The notes beneath the pieces are model-generated. The model was given only the letters and a program-made list of their open reading frames with translations. It had not been told where the DNA came from and searched no databases. Positions 46,573-58,639 of a stretch of DNA of 64,000 nt are shown here, in pieces. The stretch comes from Brachionus manjavacas (taxonomy: Eukaryota > Rotifera > Eurotatoria > Ploima > Brachionidae): contig JAHQIY010000003.1 of assembly GCA_019054805.1 (NCBI GenBank), positions 9,114,001 through 9,178,000 of the forward strand, read 5' to 3'. Made by a program: the position numbers and the translations under genes. Each line of letters starts with the position of its first letter. Position 1 is the stretch's first letter.

Positions 46573-49500
46573 ATGACAAATTTTTTTTTTTTTTTTCTAA
46601 TCACAATAAATATATTCACCAGAGGACTTCATTTGGAAAAAACAATCGACATAGACATATCGTACAGCACGGAATTTTATGATTTCTTTAAAGTGCTGGT
46701 CGAACCCGATCTTTGCACTTTGTTCTGGTCTAAAAACCAAACTCACATTTTATTCGAAATACACATTCGTTTCAATGGCTGGATCGTATTTGGTCTCAGT
46801 CCGAATGGATCCTTGAATGGTTCCGATGTAATCATCGCTTGGCTGAATGACAATGGAGCTGGATATTTTTCAAGTAAAACATGGAAATTTAACTAAAATA
46901 ATTGAAAGTTGATAACAATAAAATTTTAGATGGTCACATGAATGACAAAATTCTAGTCCATGACAACAGTTACAATTGGAAATTGGTCAATTCAATGCGC
47001 AATGGAGAAATTACAGTGTTTAAATTTAGTCGTAGAATTAAGTCTTGTAGTTCAGATGAGAAAATATTGGAGTTTGATAAGGAAGGAAATCATTTAGTTT
47101 TTACTTGGGGGAACTTGAATGAAAATATTGATTTGAATAATTCCAATACTGGATTTTTTTTTGAAAAGTTTGTCGAAAGCGAAAAATTTAAAGTAGATTT
47201 AAATTTTGCTTGAAAAAAAAATGAAAAAAAAATATTCTTTAAGTGTCAAAAAAATAATACGAAAATTTTTCCTAATATTTTCGAATCCGAACCATTGGAA
47301 AAGTACGAAAATTATGAAGAGCTAGAAAAAAATGTCTATCGTTTATATTGGAATATATCTGATGATTTTCTAATAGCTGAAATTCATGTAAAAACCACTG
47401 GATGGGTTGGATTCGGATTAAGTCCAAATGGAAAAATGAGAGATTCAGATGTATTCATCGGATGGATTAAAGATGGAAAAGCTTACTATTCAGTAACTAA
47501 TTTTTTATTTAAATTCTGATGAAAAGCTTATTAATAAATAGGAACATCTGTTTTACTTTGCTCAAAGGCAATATTTATTTGATGTTTATTTTTTAAATAA
47601 TTTTATTTAATTCAGAACAAACTTTGACTTATTTAAAAATTATAAAAAAAGAATGAATCATTCTTGCATGAATCGAATTTTAAAGAAAAATATCTGATCC
47701 TTTGAATTTTTGGGTAATGAAGTTTTTTTAAAGATAAGTGTTAATAAGGTTAAACAAACCTGCATGTTAAGAATTAAAAAAAAATTTACAAAATATTATA
47801 AAAATGTTTGATTTGATCAAGAAAAATAAAAAAAAATCAAAATAAATTAACATGAAGATTTAAAAAAGTTTTTTAAATTATACAAAAAAGACAAAGAATT
47901 TTAATAAACAATCTCAAAGACATTTATAAATTTAAGAAATTCGATGATACTTAAAAAAATATGAAAATCACATAGATGGTCAAAAAATTTCTATCAAAAA
48001 ATTTTGTTTAAAATGGTACCCTGACCACTATTCAAGCAATTAGTTTAAAAGTTATTTTTATTTAATTCTTTTATAAATTTAAATTTAAATTAAGATACAA
48101 GTCTATTATTTAAAGAATTTTAATTAAATATTTTAGTAATAAAAGTAGTAGTAATAGTATCTGCAGTATAGATATTTCTATCTACACTAACGCTCGAAAG
48201 CGTTTGGCCTTATAAACTAAGGCTTTGGCAGATTTTGCTTTTCACTTCATTGTCAATGACTGCTTTGAAGCTATTTATTGTTTGCGCACTAACAGCATTA
48301 ACTGATTACACAGCGATTTGTTAAGAAATAATATCTTAAAGAGCCTCTGTGATTTATTTCTCGGACTAATCTATTGTCATGTGATCTTCTTAGGTTTTTT
48401 ACACCACAAGCGAAATTGATACCATTTGTTAACGATGCTTTTTCAAAACCTTTAATAATTTTGTATTTTTGAAATAAGTCTCACCTTAAACGACGATTTT
48501 CAAGTTTCATTAGATTTTAGTATTTCAATCTGTCTTCATAAGACTTGGTTCTGGTTATAATCAATCAGTTTTGTCGCTGTTTTTTGCACTTTTTCAAGAA
48601 TTATAATGTCTTGTTTTAAATACGGACTCCAGATTCCTACTGCATACTCCAGATGGTGTCTCACAAGTGATGTATAGAGAGGTCTTAATGATTCTCGCCT
48701 AAGATTCTTAAAAGAATTTCTTATTTGACCCAGTATTCGGTTAGCTTTCTTTGCTGCTACAGTACATTGTTTATTCCATTTCAGATCATTTGTAATAAAA
48801 ACACCCAAATCCCTTTCTTGTGTTATCTCTACTAGGAAATGAGATATTTTTTGGTCAGATAATAAGTATTTGGCTTTTTCTTATCTCTTCCCTAGATACA
48901 TTGATTTACATTTGTTGACCAATTTTCTGTCCATTCCATTAGGAGATCGAGGTCTTTCTGAATTTCTAATGATCCTACATTCGAGAATTCGGAGAGACCA
49001 ACTAATTTTAAGTCATCAGCATATCCAAGACAGAAACTGTTGAAGCTCTCAAGGAGATCATTGTTTATTTTAATTTTTAAAATTCAAATTGTAGTTTTTG
49101 TTGATTTGTTAAATTCTCTCAAATAACTTTTTACATAAAATTAAATTAAAGATTTATATTTTTGAAAAATTCTAAAAAAATCAATTTTTATTTTTAAAAT
49201 AAAATATTTTTAAGGATAGATATGTTTATGGTCAAACATCAATAAAGGACATAAACACTGATATAGAATTGTTGAATGCATTTGAGTCAAAAGGCTACAC
49301 GGTTTTCAAAATAAAACGACCATTAGTACTCTGCGATCCTGATGACCGATCTATAGAAGTATCTGATTTTTAAATCTTTGAAAATAAAACATAACATTAA
49401 TCAAGACAGGAACACCTTATGTTATCTTTCCATGGCACATCCATGATCCTGAAAGTTCATATGAAATCGATTTAGACAATAAAAACCAGTCAACTCAATT

Positions 49501-52500
49501 GAATTTTTTCAGAAAAAATCTAAATATTTTTTCAGACCAAAATGAAAGCCAAGTGTTTGAAATTAAATTACACAAAAAAATAATTCCCATCAATTATTAT
49601 CAATATTGTCAAGCTTTTCAGATTCCGAAAAACCTCTCAAAAAAACATATTTACAAAGTAATAAAACTTTCTAGATATGTGTTTGGAATTTAATTTTCTA
49701 TTATCCAAGTGGTCAATTGAACTACCTGAAAATGATCCTCATTTAATATCTAGCATTAAATTGTACGAGTGTTCGCCCGATTATTTATTTGATAGTGAAG
49801 TTAATTGCGATATAAGTTTGAATACAGCATTTTGTAGTCGCTCATCAATAGGCTGGAATCATGGATCAGAGATGGAAGTTTCGTTTCCGGCAGATATTGG
49901 TTACCCTATTGGCGCAGATACTGATTACGGATTTTTAGTCTTAAACATTGAGTTCATAGACTTGGAACAATCATCAAGTAAACTTTTATTAAATTGTTTC
50001 AAATAATTTCAAACAATCTCCATTGGGACATTGTTTTACAATAAATTAAATTTCAATTAAAAATGTGATCATAATATTTTTTCTAATCTTGAACAGATTA
50101 CTAAGCTTATGTAAGACTTTAATTTTCTTGTCAACTTAAGATTTTACTTTTATAATTAACTCATTCTCAGAAACTGATAATCAGTAGACTTTTTAAGTGG
50201 CATAGAATTAATCAGAGTTGTTTAAAAGTCACGAGTCGTAAGTCAAGTCCAAAGTTGACCTTTTTTTTTCAAGTCCAATTCAAAGACTTTGATTTTTTAT
50301 AAAATTAGAGTCCGGAATCGGACTTTTTTTAATGACTTGGACTTTAATTTGAGATTTTTAAACAGCTCTGAAGTTAATTTTATCAAATATTTATATTTAA
50401 TTATTAAAGACATTAATTAAGCTAGTATCATTAATTAAGCAATTAAATAAATCATGTTAGGGAATAAAAAAGCACTGCGACCCAAAACGTGTTAAGCTTC
50501 TACAAGCTATAGCAGTAAAAAATTCCTTTTAAGCCATTTATCTAATTTAGCTTTAAAAATATTTTTTGTTTTAGAACTAATTATTTCTTCAGACAGGCTA
50601 TTCCAAATTTAAATTACACAATTTGTCAAGAAATGATAACGATACATACAATTATTGGCATCTTCTCTTACCATGCATTTTGTGTGTTTTTCCAAATATT
50701 CGTAATTACGCAGTATTTTCTGAACTTTTTCTAAATACGGATATCAAGAACTTATTGAAAACTCTAAGTGAGGTACAAGCGCTGTATGTAGCATTCTCAC
50801 AGAAACTTTATTTAAATACCTGAAATTCAACATTTTACTATCATTCCTAGCATTCGGTTTTCTAGATTTGCAGTATCAGACTTGGTTTGTCTATTTAAGG
50901 TCATTTTTGAATACCTAAATCGTTTTCGATTTCTGTTTAGATAGTTCCATATTTATTAAAAATCATTTAATCATAGTTTGCATTTTTTTGGATTACATGA
51001 CATTCTTCGATGGTTGAAATATGATCTATATCTCGTTGAAGTCTTTTACATCTTTAACAATTGATAAAATTTTTATATCATCAGCATATTTTTCACATTT
51101 ATTTTTTACAACACTAGATAGATCATTAATAAATATCAAAAAAAGAAGCGGTCCTAAGACTGACCCTTGTGAGACTCCACTAGTAACTTCCAACCATTTA
51201 GACATTGATGAACCTAAAACAACTCTCTGCTTTCTATTTGAAAGAAAATCCACTATCCAGTCAATTATTAATCCATTAAAACCATAAGCTTTGAGTTTAA
51301 AAATTAACAATCTGTGTGAAACCCTTTCAAAAGCTTTCGAAAAATCGGTATAGATAATGTCAATAGCTAATCCTTTACTAAGACCTAACGTAACAAAGTC
51401 TAATGACTCTAAAAACTTCGTAGAGCAAGATCTCTGCGGCATAAAACCATGCTGAAAATCTGATAATAAATTGTGCTGTATAAGATAAGATATCATGTGG
51501 TCTTTTAATAAGCTCTCGAGATTCTTACAAAGGTTACTTGTTAAGGAAACAGGACGATAATTACTTGCATTAAATTTACTTCCTTTTTTAAAAATTGGAG
51601 TAACACTTGCTATTTTTCATTTTTTAGGCAATTTTCTTTGACTTAGTGATAAACGAAAGAGAAAAATAATTGGACTTGGTGCACTTTCTGCTGTTTTTTT
51701 TTTTAAATAAAAAATTTTAATGAGGTCTGGTCCACATGCTTTATTCAAATCTAGTAAATTCAGCTTTTTCAATACCTTTTTCCGAGTTGAAATCAAGTCA
51801 ATATCATTAGATAGTTTTTGTAAACTTATCGAATACTGGTCATACTGGTAATTTAAATATTATTTTTAGATCATTATCATTCGATCTCATGTTAATATTG
51901 ACTTATAAAAAAAAATCTTTTTTCTCAAAAAAGATGAAAAACAGAATCTTAACTGATAAAGATTTACCAAATTTCAATTATGTTCGATAAAATTAATAAA
52001 TTTTACTACTCTAAATTTTTTTCCTAAATGTATATCTTAGTTCTTTAAATTGGTTAAATCCAGATTTATAAGTTGTTTTTTTTACAATTCTAATCCTGAT
52101 TAAAAAAAATTAAAAAATGTAAACTACCACTTTTTTTTATTAAATTAAAGTTTTTCCCATGGATTAAAAAAAGATAGAATTTTGAAAAAAATTTAAATAA
52201 TATTTTTATTGACTTTAATTAACCGTTAATTGTTCGGTCAATTATTAAAAAAAAATATGTTTAGCTGCCACGAAGTACGGTTGATTCTTGATCTGATAGC
52301 TACCTTAATAGTTGTGCCATATAAAAAATATCTACTGCATGTCAATTTTAAAAATCATAATAAGACTTTGAATAGAAACCACTTAAGTCATATTATATTG
52401 CAACCATTTGGACGTCTTTAAAATACCGTAAGTAAATCTTTTTAAATTTAATTTTATGTGAGGTGATTTTAATGAATATTATAAATAAATTTTAATTAAA

Positions 52501-53925
52501 AATTTTAAATTAAAAAAAAAAAAATAAAAATTTAAATATTTTCTATTTTATTTTCAAAAATACTAACTACAGTTAAATAATATTTTCTTAGTATCTCTAC
52601 TTGATAGTTCTTAGATTTTAATAGTTCTCTACTTGATAGCTCTTAGATTGAAAAAAGAATCTACTGACAAGCTTTTTCCTGTTGAGTTTTTTTCTGTATC
52701 TTTTTAATTGTATGACAATGTCTCATGAGCTACCGTAATTGTTAAATAAAAATTTTTAAATTAGAATTTATTGATAACTTGTCAATAAAGCTTCATATGA
52801 CTGGTACTTTGAGAAAACATGAACTAGGAAGTGTTACATTTGGAACAGATTCGGGCCCTCTAGGAATATTGATTCCTCCTGGTCTTGATCGATTTCCTGT
52901 AAATACCTACTGTTTTAACTCATGCATAGAAAAAGTAATAAATTTTCTATTAAAATTAAACAAAAACAATTTATTGAAAATTAAAATAGAAATTCGATTA
53001 TATTACATTTGCCATGGCTGCACCTCAGACAAAATCAGCTGGTATTCAAATATGGACCAAAATAGTGAGGAATAACACCGATTTGGGATATTTACATAAA
53101 AATCAATTCTTTAATCATAAACACCAATATTTTTACGAAATTAAGCCCCGTGTAGTTGTCACTAAAGTAATAAACTTTTTTTTTCTTGATTAAATTTTTT
53201 AAACTTTTCACTCAAGAATGATAGTTTGATCACTCAATGTATTTATTCGACCAAAAATCACAAAAAAATTATTCAAGTAAAATTATTTGTATTCATAATT
53301 TTGATTTTATCTCGGAAAATAAAGGGTGGTTCTGGTATGGATAAAGAAGTTTGTTTGTATAGTTATTTTTATTATCCGCGTGTCAAAAATTTTAAAACAT
53401 GTAAATCAATTCCGGCATTCGATGACCAGTTGAGAGTCTTTAAAAGCCTCAAAAAGTTATTTTATCTTTTAAATTTATTTTCAGTCAAAATTTTAAAATT
53501 TTTAATTTAGCGAAAGCATTTTAAATTTTAATAGTTCTGTAAACGATTCCGATGTAGCTTTGCTTTATGAAGCATATAATAGTTTGGAACAAGTGCAAAC
53601 ATTTTCTGATAATCTTATACAAAGTTTTTTTTCGATTTATTTATCAAGCAAGTTTTATGCCATGTGTGATGTAAAAATTAGAATTAAAATTTTTTGCTAT
53701 TTTATTTTTTATTTTACCAAGGGTTCGTTCAATTATGAGCCTCATGAGCGTCTGACAATCAAGAGTTACAGTCAAATTATGGATCAATGCGATTGGAAAA
53801 TTAATCAAAAGAAAAATTTGGTGTCCAAATCAAATTCAGCGTCAACGGATACAAAGGCCAGTTCAAAACAATTGTTTCAATTTTTTAATTTAATATTAAT
53901 TATTTTAATCCAAAAATATTGCTAA
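46573..53925 (+). CDS. Secreted double-DOMON, DBH/MOXD-like copper monooxygenase homologue lacking copper ligands
   Basis: The family (dopamine beta-hydroxylase, MOXD1, PHM) uses two copper sites to hydroxylate substrates. ATG at 46573 starts a signal peptide (MTNFFFFFLITINIF). DOMON 1 spans 46.6-47.2 kb (FNGWIVFGLSPNGSLNGSDV). A 51-nt intron with matched phase leads to DOMON 2 (TTGWVGFGLSPNGKMRDSDV; DRYVYGQTSIKDI at 49.22 kb). The monooxygenase N-domain is at 49.4-49.98 and 52.77 kb (YCQAFQIPKN, SSIKLYECSPD, NIEFID, KLHMTGTLRKHELG, IPPGLDRFP). The C-domain (52.98-53.9 kb) has FAMAAPQTKSAG, GGSGMDKEVCLYSYFYYPR. By alignment from memory, HH of HHILLYQC is SS, H of EVHYD is E, both H of HAHLAG are lost, and M of EMCL is V. 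The C-terminus is hydrophobic (LFQFFNLILIILIQ), possibly an anchor. Two LINEs and a MITE lie in introns. Confidence 0.82.
48140..49065 (-). mobile_element. CR1/L2-like LINE, 5'-truncated, with cloverleaf-like 3' end
   Basis: The minus strand carries LGYADDLKLVGLSEFS (RT YADD), GVFITNDLKWNKQCTVAAKK, ANRILGQIRNSF, SLVRHHLEYAVGIWSPYLKQ, and INSFKAVIDNE near the C-terminus. The 3' end has outer stem TCTGC/GCAGA (48160-48232) and three arms (48165-48188, 48189-48204, 48207-48223), followed on the minus strand by TACTATTACTACTACT. It lies in the intron between the two exons of DOMON 2. Confidence 0.75.
50213..50370. mobile_element. hAT-like MITE, copy 5
   Basis: Starts CAGAGTTGTTTAAAAGTCAC and ends TTTTTAAACAGCTCTG, 158 bp. 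Flanks GAATTAAT and AAGTTAAT agree at 6 of 8 positions, consistent with a decayed 8-bp target duplication. In an intron of the DOMON gene. Confidence 0.8.
50450..51860 (-). mobile_element. CR1/L2-like LINE, RT and C-terminal part
   Basis: The minus strand encodes YTDFSKAFERVSHRLLIFKL, GVSQGSVLGPLLFLIFINDL, KYADDIKIL: RT blocks with the catalytic YADD. A 156-codon RT stretch (51026-51496) is still open, but flanking frames are broken. The 3' portion continues to about 50450. Inserted in a long intron of the DOMON gene, opposite in orientation. Confidence 0.75.
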
Positions 53926-54289
53926 AAATTCTTTTTAAAATAAAATTTTTTTCTTTTAATTTCCATTTTAATTATTTATTAAAATATTAAACTTACCATT
54001 TTCTTTTAAAACAATAATCACAGCTATAACTTTTTATTCAGACTTTAAACCTTAAGTTTTCTTTATTTAAGAACTTTGGCTCACTTTGAATGCATTGACC
54101 TTCATGTCTTTTAGATTGTGACTGAGCAATCTAACATAAAAACTCGATTTTAAAGAGATGTCATTATGATGATGTAGTGACAGGTCACTAATATGAGTAA
54201 TGGACGACTTTTTATGTTCTTCAATTTTACAATTATCATTTTTTGATTATTATTTTATTCCTACTGTGTACTTTTCTATTATTATTTAT

Positions 54290-56340
54290 TTGTTTTTTGT
54301 ACCGAGCTTTCTATTATTTATTTATTTATTTATTTGTTTTCTGTACCGAGCTAAAGCTCTTTCAGAATAAATTAAAAATAAAATAAAAAAATAAAATAAA
54401 AATAAAATTAAAGTTAATAAAATTAGATAAAAAAAAAAAAAAGAATCAAAATAGAGTAAATAAGCTAAAAAAAATTAAAGTTGAAAAGACATAAATTGGA
54501 AAAGATTGTTTCATGTGGCACATGTTTAAATAGTTCAAGTTTCAGGAAAAAAAGAAGAAATAGTAAGGTAGCAATTACACAATGGAGTTGGGTATTCAAT
54601 ATATCTTGATTCGAAACCTTCTTTGTATTCTTTCACCAGTTTTTCAACCAATGGAATAGAATGACTCAGTCCTGTCCCAACATATTTCTCGCTCAACTCA
54701 AAAAGACGATTCGAGACTGTTAGTAATTTTAGTTTATTAAAAGCTTCATGTTGCACGATGTTGGAGGGAGTATCATATTTTAACTTAAGGATAGATCTTA
54801 CTGCTGTATTCTGAATTGCTTGTAGTTTTTTGATATTATTTTCTGAAAATGAATTCAAGCAAGGAAAAGAATAGTCTAAGATCGATCCGACTAAAGATTT
54901 ATATAAATTTCCTAGTGTGTTTTGATTGAGATCCCATTTTTTGTTTGACAATATCTTAATAATATTTAGCCTTTTGTTGCAGCGTTCTTTAATTTCGTCT
55001 ACTAGTATATTAAAGTTTAACTTAGAATCAAATTTAATACCAAGAAACATGATTTCTTTTTGGCTCACTATTCTGTTTCCATAGATTTTTAAGTTTAGAT
55101 TATCACCCTCTTTTTTGTACCTAGAAAAGACTACTGAACACGACTTTTCAACTGATCTTCATTTTCCATTTAATAAGCCATTGTTCTAGTTCGTTGGTGT
55201 ATTTATTAATCTTATTTTCTAGGTTCCCTTTCTTGTTATAAATGAAGAATGTAACTAGATCATCTGCGAAAAGCAGAGAGTATTCATTATTTGTTTTGTT
55301 TCTTTTTGGGATGTCATTAATATATATACTAAATAAAAGAGGACTAATTACTGAGCCTTGAGGAACACCTGCAGTTATTTTATATTCTTCGCTCAGATGA
55401 TCATTCACATTTACCTTAAATGTCCTACTATCTAAAAAGGATCTAATCCAGATAGTCAAGTAATGAGGTGGATTTATTTTAATCAATTTAAAAAGTAAAC
55501 CTTCATGCCCTATCAAAGGCTTTAGAAATATCAAAAAAAAGGCTACAAACTCTTTTTTTTCTATGTTCGCCGGTGTTTCCTAAATCCAGATTGCTCCTTG
55601 ATAAGGAGTGAATTTTGTTCCAAATAATTGTATAATCTTGAAAATACTATGCGATTCAGGAGCTTTCCTAAACAACTCGTTATCCTAATTGGTCTATAAT
55701 TTAAAGGATCTTGTAAAGAAGAGGCTTTTTTTTGAATCATAGTAATGTTCGATGTTTTCTATGCTTTAGGGACTCTACCTTTTTGAAGAGATAAATTAAA
55801 AAGTTCTATAATTTCTATTAATGAATTTCTAGGTAAGTTTTTTAACATAATTTTATGAATTTGGTCAGGTCCTGATGCCGCTTAATTTTTCAATCTTTAT
55901 AAAGCCATAATTAATTCATTTAAGCAAACTGGATCATTAAAATTAGACTGATCATAATTTCTAAAGAATTCAGAGTTAGAATTTAGTTTTCGAAATCTTT
56001 ATCACGACCTATTAAATCATAATTAGGACTAAATATTGAAGATAAAAGTTCTCCGAAGCATTTTCCCTTTTCTTCATTAGTTTTGAATTCCTTTTCATTT
56101 AAAATTAAATTAGGAATTAAATTTGTTCCTTTTTTTGTTCTAAATTTTTTTTTTTTTCCGAAAAGGTCTACTTGTCAGTGGGTTTTTTCCCATTTTCTCA
56201 ATAAAATCAAACCAATTTTGATTCCAGAATTTTTTTAAAGAGGCCTTTAACTCAAATGTAAGTTGATTAAATTTTTTCTTGAGATTTTGACAGCGGGTTT
56301 TCTGAAAGTTTCTTCTTAATTTCCTAATTTAGATACTAAG
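54290..56340 (-). mobile_element. Jockey/CR1-like LINE, RT to 3' end
   Basis: The minus strand reads SLLIKEQSGFRKH (about 55.6 kb), AGVPQGSVISPLLFSIYIND, SLLFADDLVTFF (catalytic FADD), NELEQWLIKWK, and after a frame break FLGIKFDSKLNFNILVDEIK, SLVGSILDYSFPCLNSFSEN to the stop near 54535. The 3' UTR ends AGAGCTTTAGCTCGGTACAG then AAATA units. It gives the reference for fragments at 0.4, 1.0, 10.7-11.2 and 31.0-31.5 kb. The frame is broken in several places and no endonuclease was recognised, so it is 5'-truncated and dead. Confidence 0.78.
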
Positions 56341-56349
56341 ATAAAATAA

Positions 56350-57420
56350 TTAGATACTAACAAAAAAATATTTATTCACTATATTTAGCTAGCTTATAAT
56401 TTAGATACAATGAAAAAATAACAGTCGGAGTTAACTACGCAACAAAACAAGACCAATGGAAAGGGTTTAAGGAGAATTGAATTATTTTAGAAAGTATAAT
56501 CAACAAGCTTTACTTCACAGTAATTATTAATAATTATTAATAATTTATAACCTTTAATATATTCAATGGGAAATATTTTGAAATTCTTGATTTTTTCCTG
56601 TTTTCATCTTCATTTATTGATAAAATCATCGATTTTATATATTTAAGTTAATTTTATAAGAGAAAGACCTCTAGAAAAGCCTGAAATAACAAATTTCGAA
56701 TTTAAACACGTAAATAGGACTTTTTTTTCGCTAAAACAAACTTATATATTTGCATAATTCTGAAAATTACACAAAAATAAAAAATAGATGAACCATTGAC
56801 GCTTGAAGCTAAAAAAATTGAATACGATTTAACTAAAATTAATCAAATAATTAAAAAAACTATGTGCTTTGTTTCCCTGTTTAAATAAACTATTTGTTTC
56901 TAGGTGAAATTTTTGAATTCTCTTCATTGGAAATATTCGATAAATCGACTATTTTTCAAAATCTTATTACACTAAATCACACACTAATTTAATATCTTAT
57001 TTAACTTTGAATTTTAAATTAAAAAAAAAACCTATTGATTTTTGTTTGTTTAAATTTAATTGTTACTAAATTAAAAGTCACTTCATTCGACTTTTTTGAA
57101 ATTAAAATGGTTTAAAAAAAATTAAGCCCAAAATTTCTAGATCATCACAAATTCAAAATAAAATTTTTAAAAAAAGCAAAAATAAAATTATTCATTGTTA
57201 ACTCTAAAAATAAAAGTAATTATACAGACTTTAAATTAAAAGACACAAAGTTATATTAAAATAATAAACATTTTCACTCAAAGTTTTAATTGTAGGAAAG
57301 TTTATATTAATATTTTTTTTACTACAAATTAAAGTAATAAAACTTAAGACTTTTGAGAATTCAAGAAGGAAATTTTTAGATTTAACATGGAATTTATATT
57401 TTTTAGATAAAGTGTTTTAA
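56350..57420. other. Intergenic, upstream region of the PAN-WD40 gene
   Basis: A+T-rich with no ORF, RNA or repeat that I can support. Confidence 0.5.
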
Positions 57421-57426
57421 GTCATA

Positions 57427-58639
57427 ATGTATTTTGTGATTTTTTTGATAGTGATTCTAAATGCACAAAATCTTGAAGATAAATTTAGAAAATATAATGG
57501 CAAAGAAATAGTAAGAATCAATAAACATAACATGGAAGTGATAAGGTTGAATAAAAGCAGTCCGTTGGCATGCGCTTCTGAATGTTTGAAAAAACCTAAT
57601 TGTAATAATGCTATTTTGAGAGAAAATAATTGTACTTTGTTTACCAGTTGTCAAGATAGTGAATATTATAATGGGATTGATAATGCCATATTGATGGAAA
57701 AAAAAATAAAATGCAAAAAAATTTATTCAAATTTAACATGTAATTATTTTCTCATCTTTATTTAATTAATTCGATAAATTCAATTTTAATTTAATTTAAG
57801 TGAAAATGTCTCTAAGCACTGATACACGTGATAATTTACTTGAGGTTCTTTTAAATGGCGATTTGACAAGTTTACGTTTCAATAATAAACTTGATATTTG
57901 GGACTTAGAAAACCAAAAAGTCAAAAACACTTTGACTGAGTTTTCAAACGAAATCTTATCAATAGCAGTTTTACACATCGGTAATTTGGCATGTGGTCTT
58001 GGAAATGGAAACATAGAGATTTGGAACTTAGAAATGGGATTTTGGACGCAAACATTAATTGGTCATTCAAATAAAGTATCTGCGCTTGCAGTTATATTTA
58101 ACGGAGATTTGGTTAGTGGTTCAGAAGATGGTACTATTAGAATTTGGAATTTAGAAAGTGGAATTGCAATTAAAATCCTAAACCAAAATGATAAAATTCT
58201 TTTACTCGCAGTTCTTTTTAACGGAGATTTGGCAAGCGTAAATGACAAAAATAAAATTGATATATGGGACTTAGAAAACCAGGTAGTGAAAAATTCTTTG
58301 CCTGAGTTTTCCGACGAAATCTTATCAATAGCAGTTCTACACAACGGTAATTTGGCATGTGGTCTTGGAAATGGAAACATAGAGATTTGGAATTTGAAAA
58401 TCGGAATTCGAACACTTACATTATTCGGAAATTTTAATCAAATACTATCGCTTGCAGTTCTTTTTAATGGTGATTTGGTTAGTGGTTCAGAAGATGGTAC
58501 TATTAGAATTTGGAATTTAGAAAGTGAAATTTCCTTTAATGTAGCTGTTAATTTAAACAAAGTTCTGAGAATTGTTGTTTTAAATAATGGAAATTTGGCA
58601 AGCTTATCAGAAGGTGACAAGATCAGAATTTTTGGTTAA
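57427..58639 (+). CDS. Secreted PAN/Apple-like plus seven-blade WD40 protein
   Basis: Two exons. Exon 1 (57427-57739) starts MYFVIFLIVILNAQ, a signal peptide, then a PAN/Apple-like cysteine domain (SSPLACASECLKKPNCNNAI, NNCTLFTSCQDS). A donor within ACATGTAATT and an acceptor TTTAATTTAAG at about 57799 remove some 60 nt; the codon split T|TG keeps the frame into LKMSLSTDTRDNLLEVLLNG. Exon 2 encodes seven WD40 blades (IDIWDLEN, IEIWNL, IRIWNLES), the last ending IRIFG before TAA. Blades 1-3 and 4-6 are a duplication with an exact 366-nt offset. About 383 residues. Its role is unknown; the domain mix suggests an extracellular binding protein (inference). If the intron were retained, exon 2 could be read as a separate intracellular WD40 protein. 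Confidence 0.78.

Noticed and set aside
58063-58620. Minus-strand frames inside the WD40 exon
   Set aside because: They repeat with the WD40 duplication and are complements of its codons.
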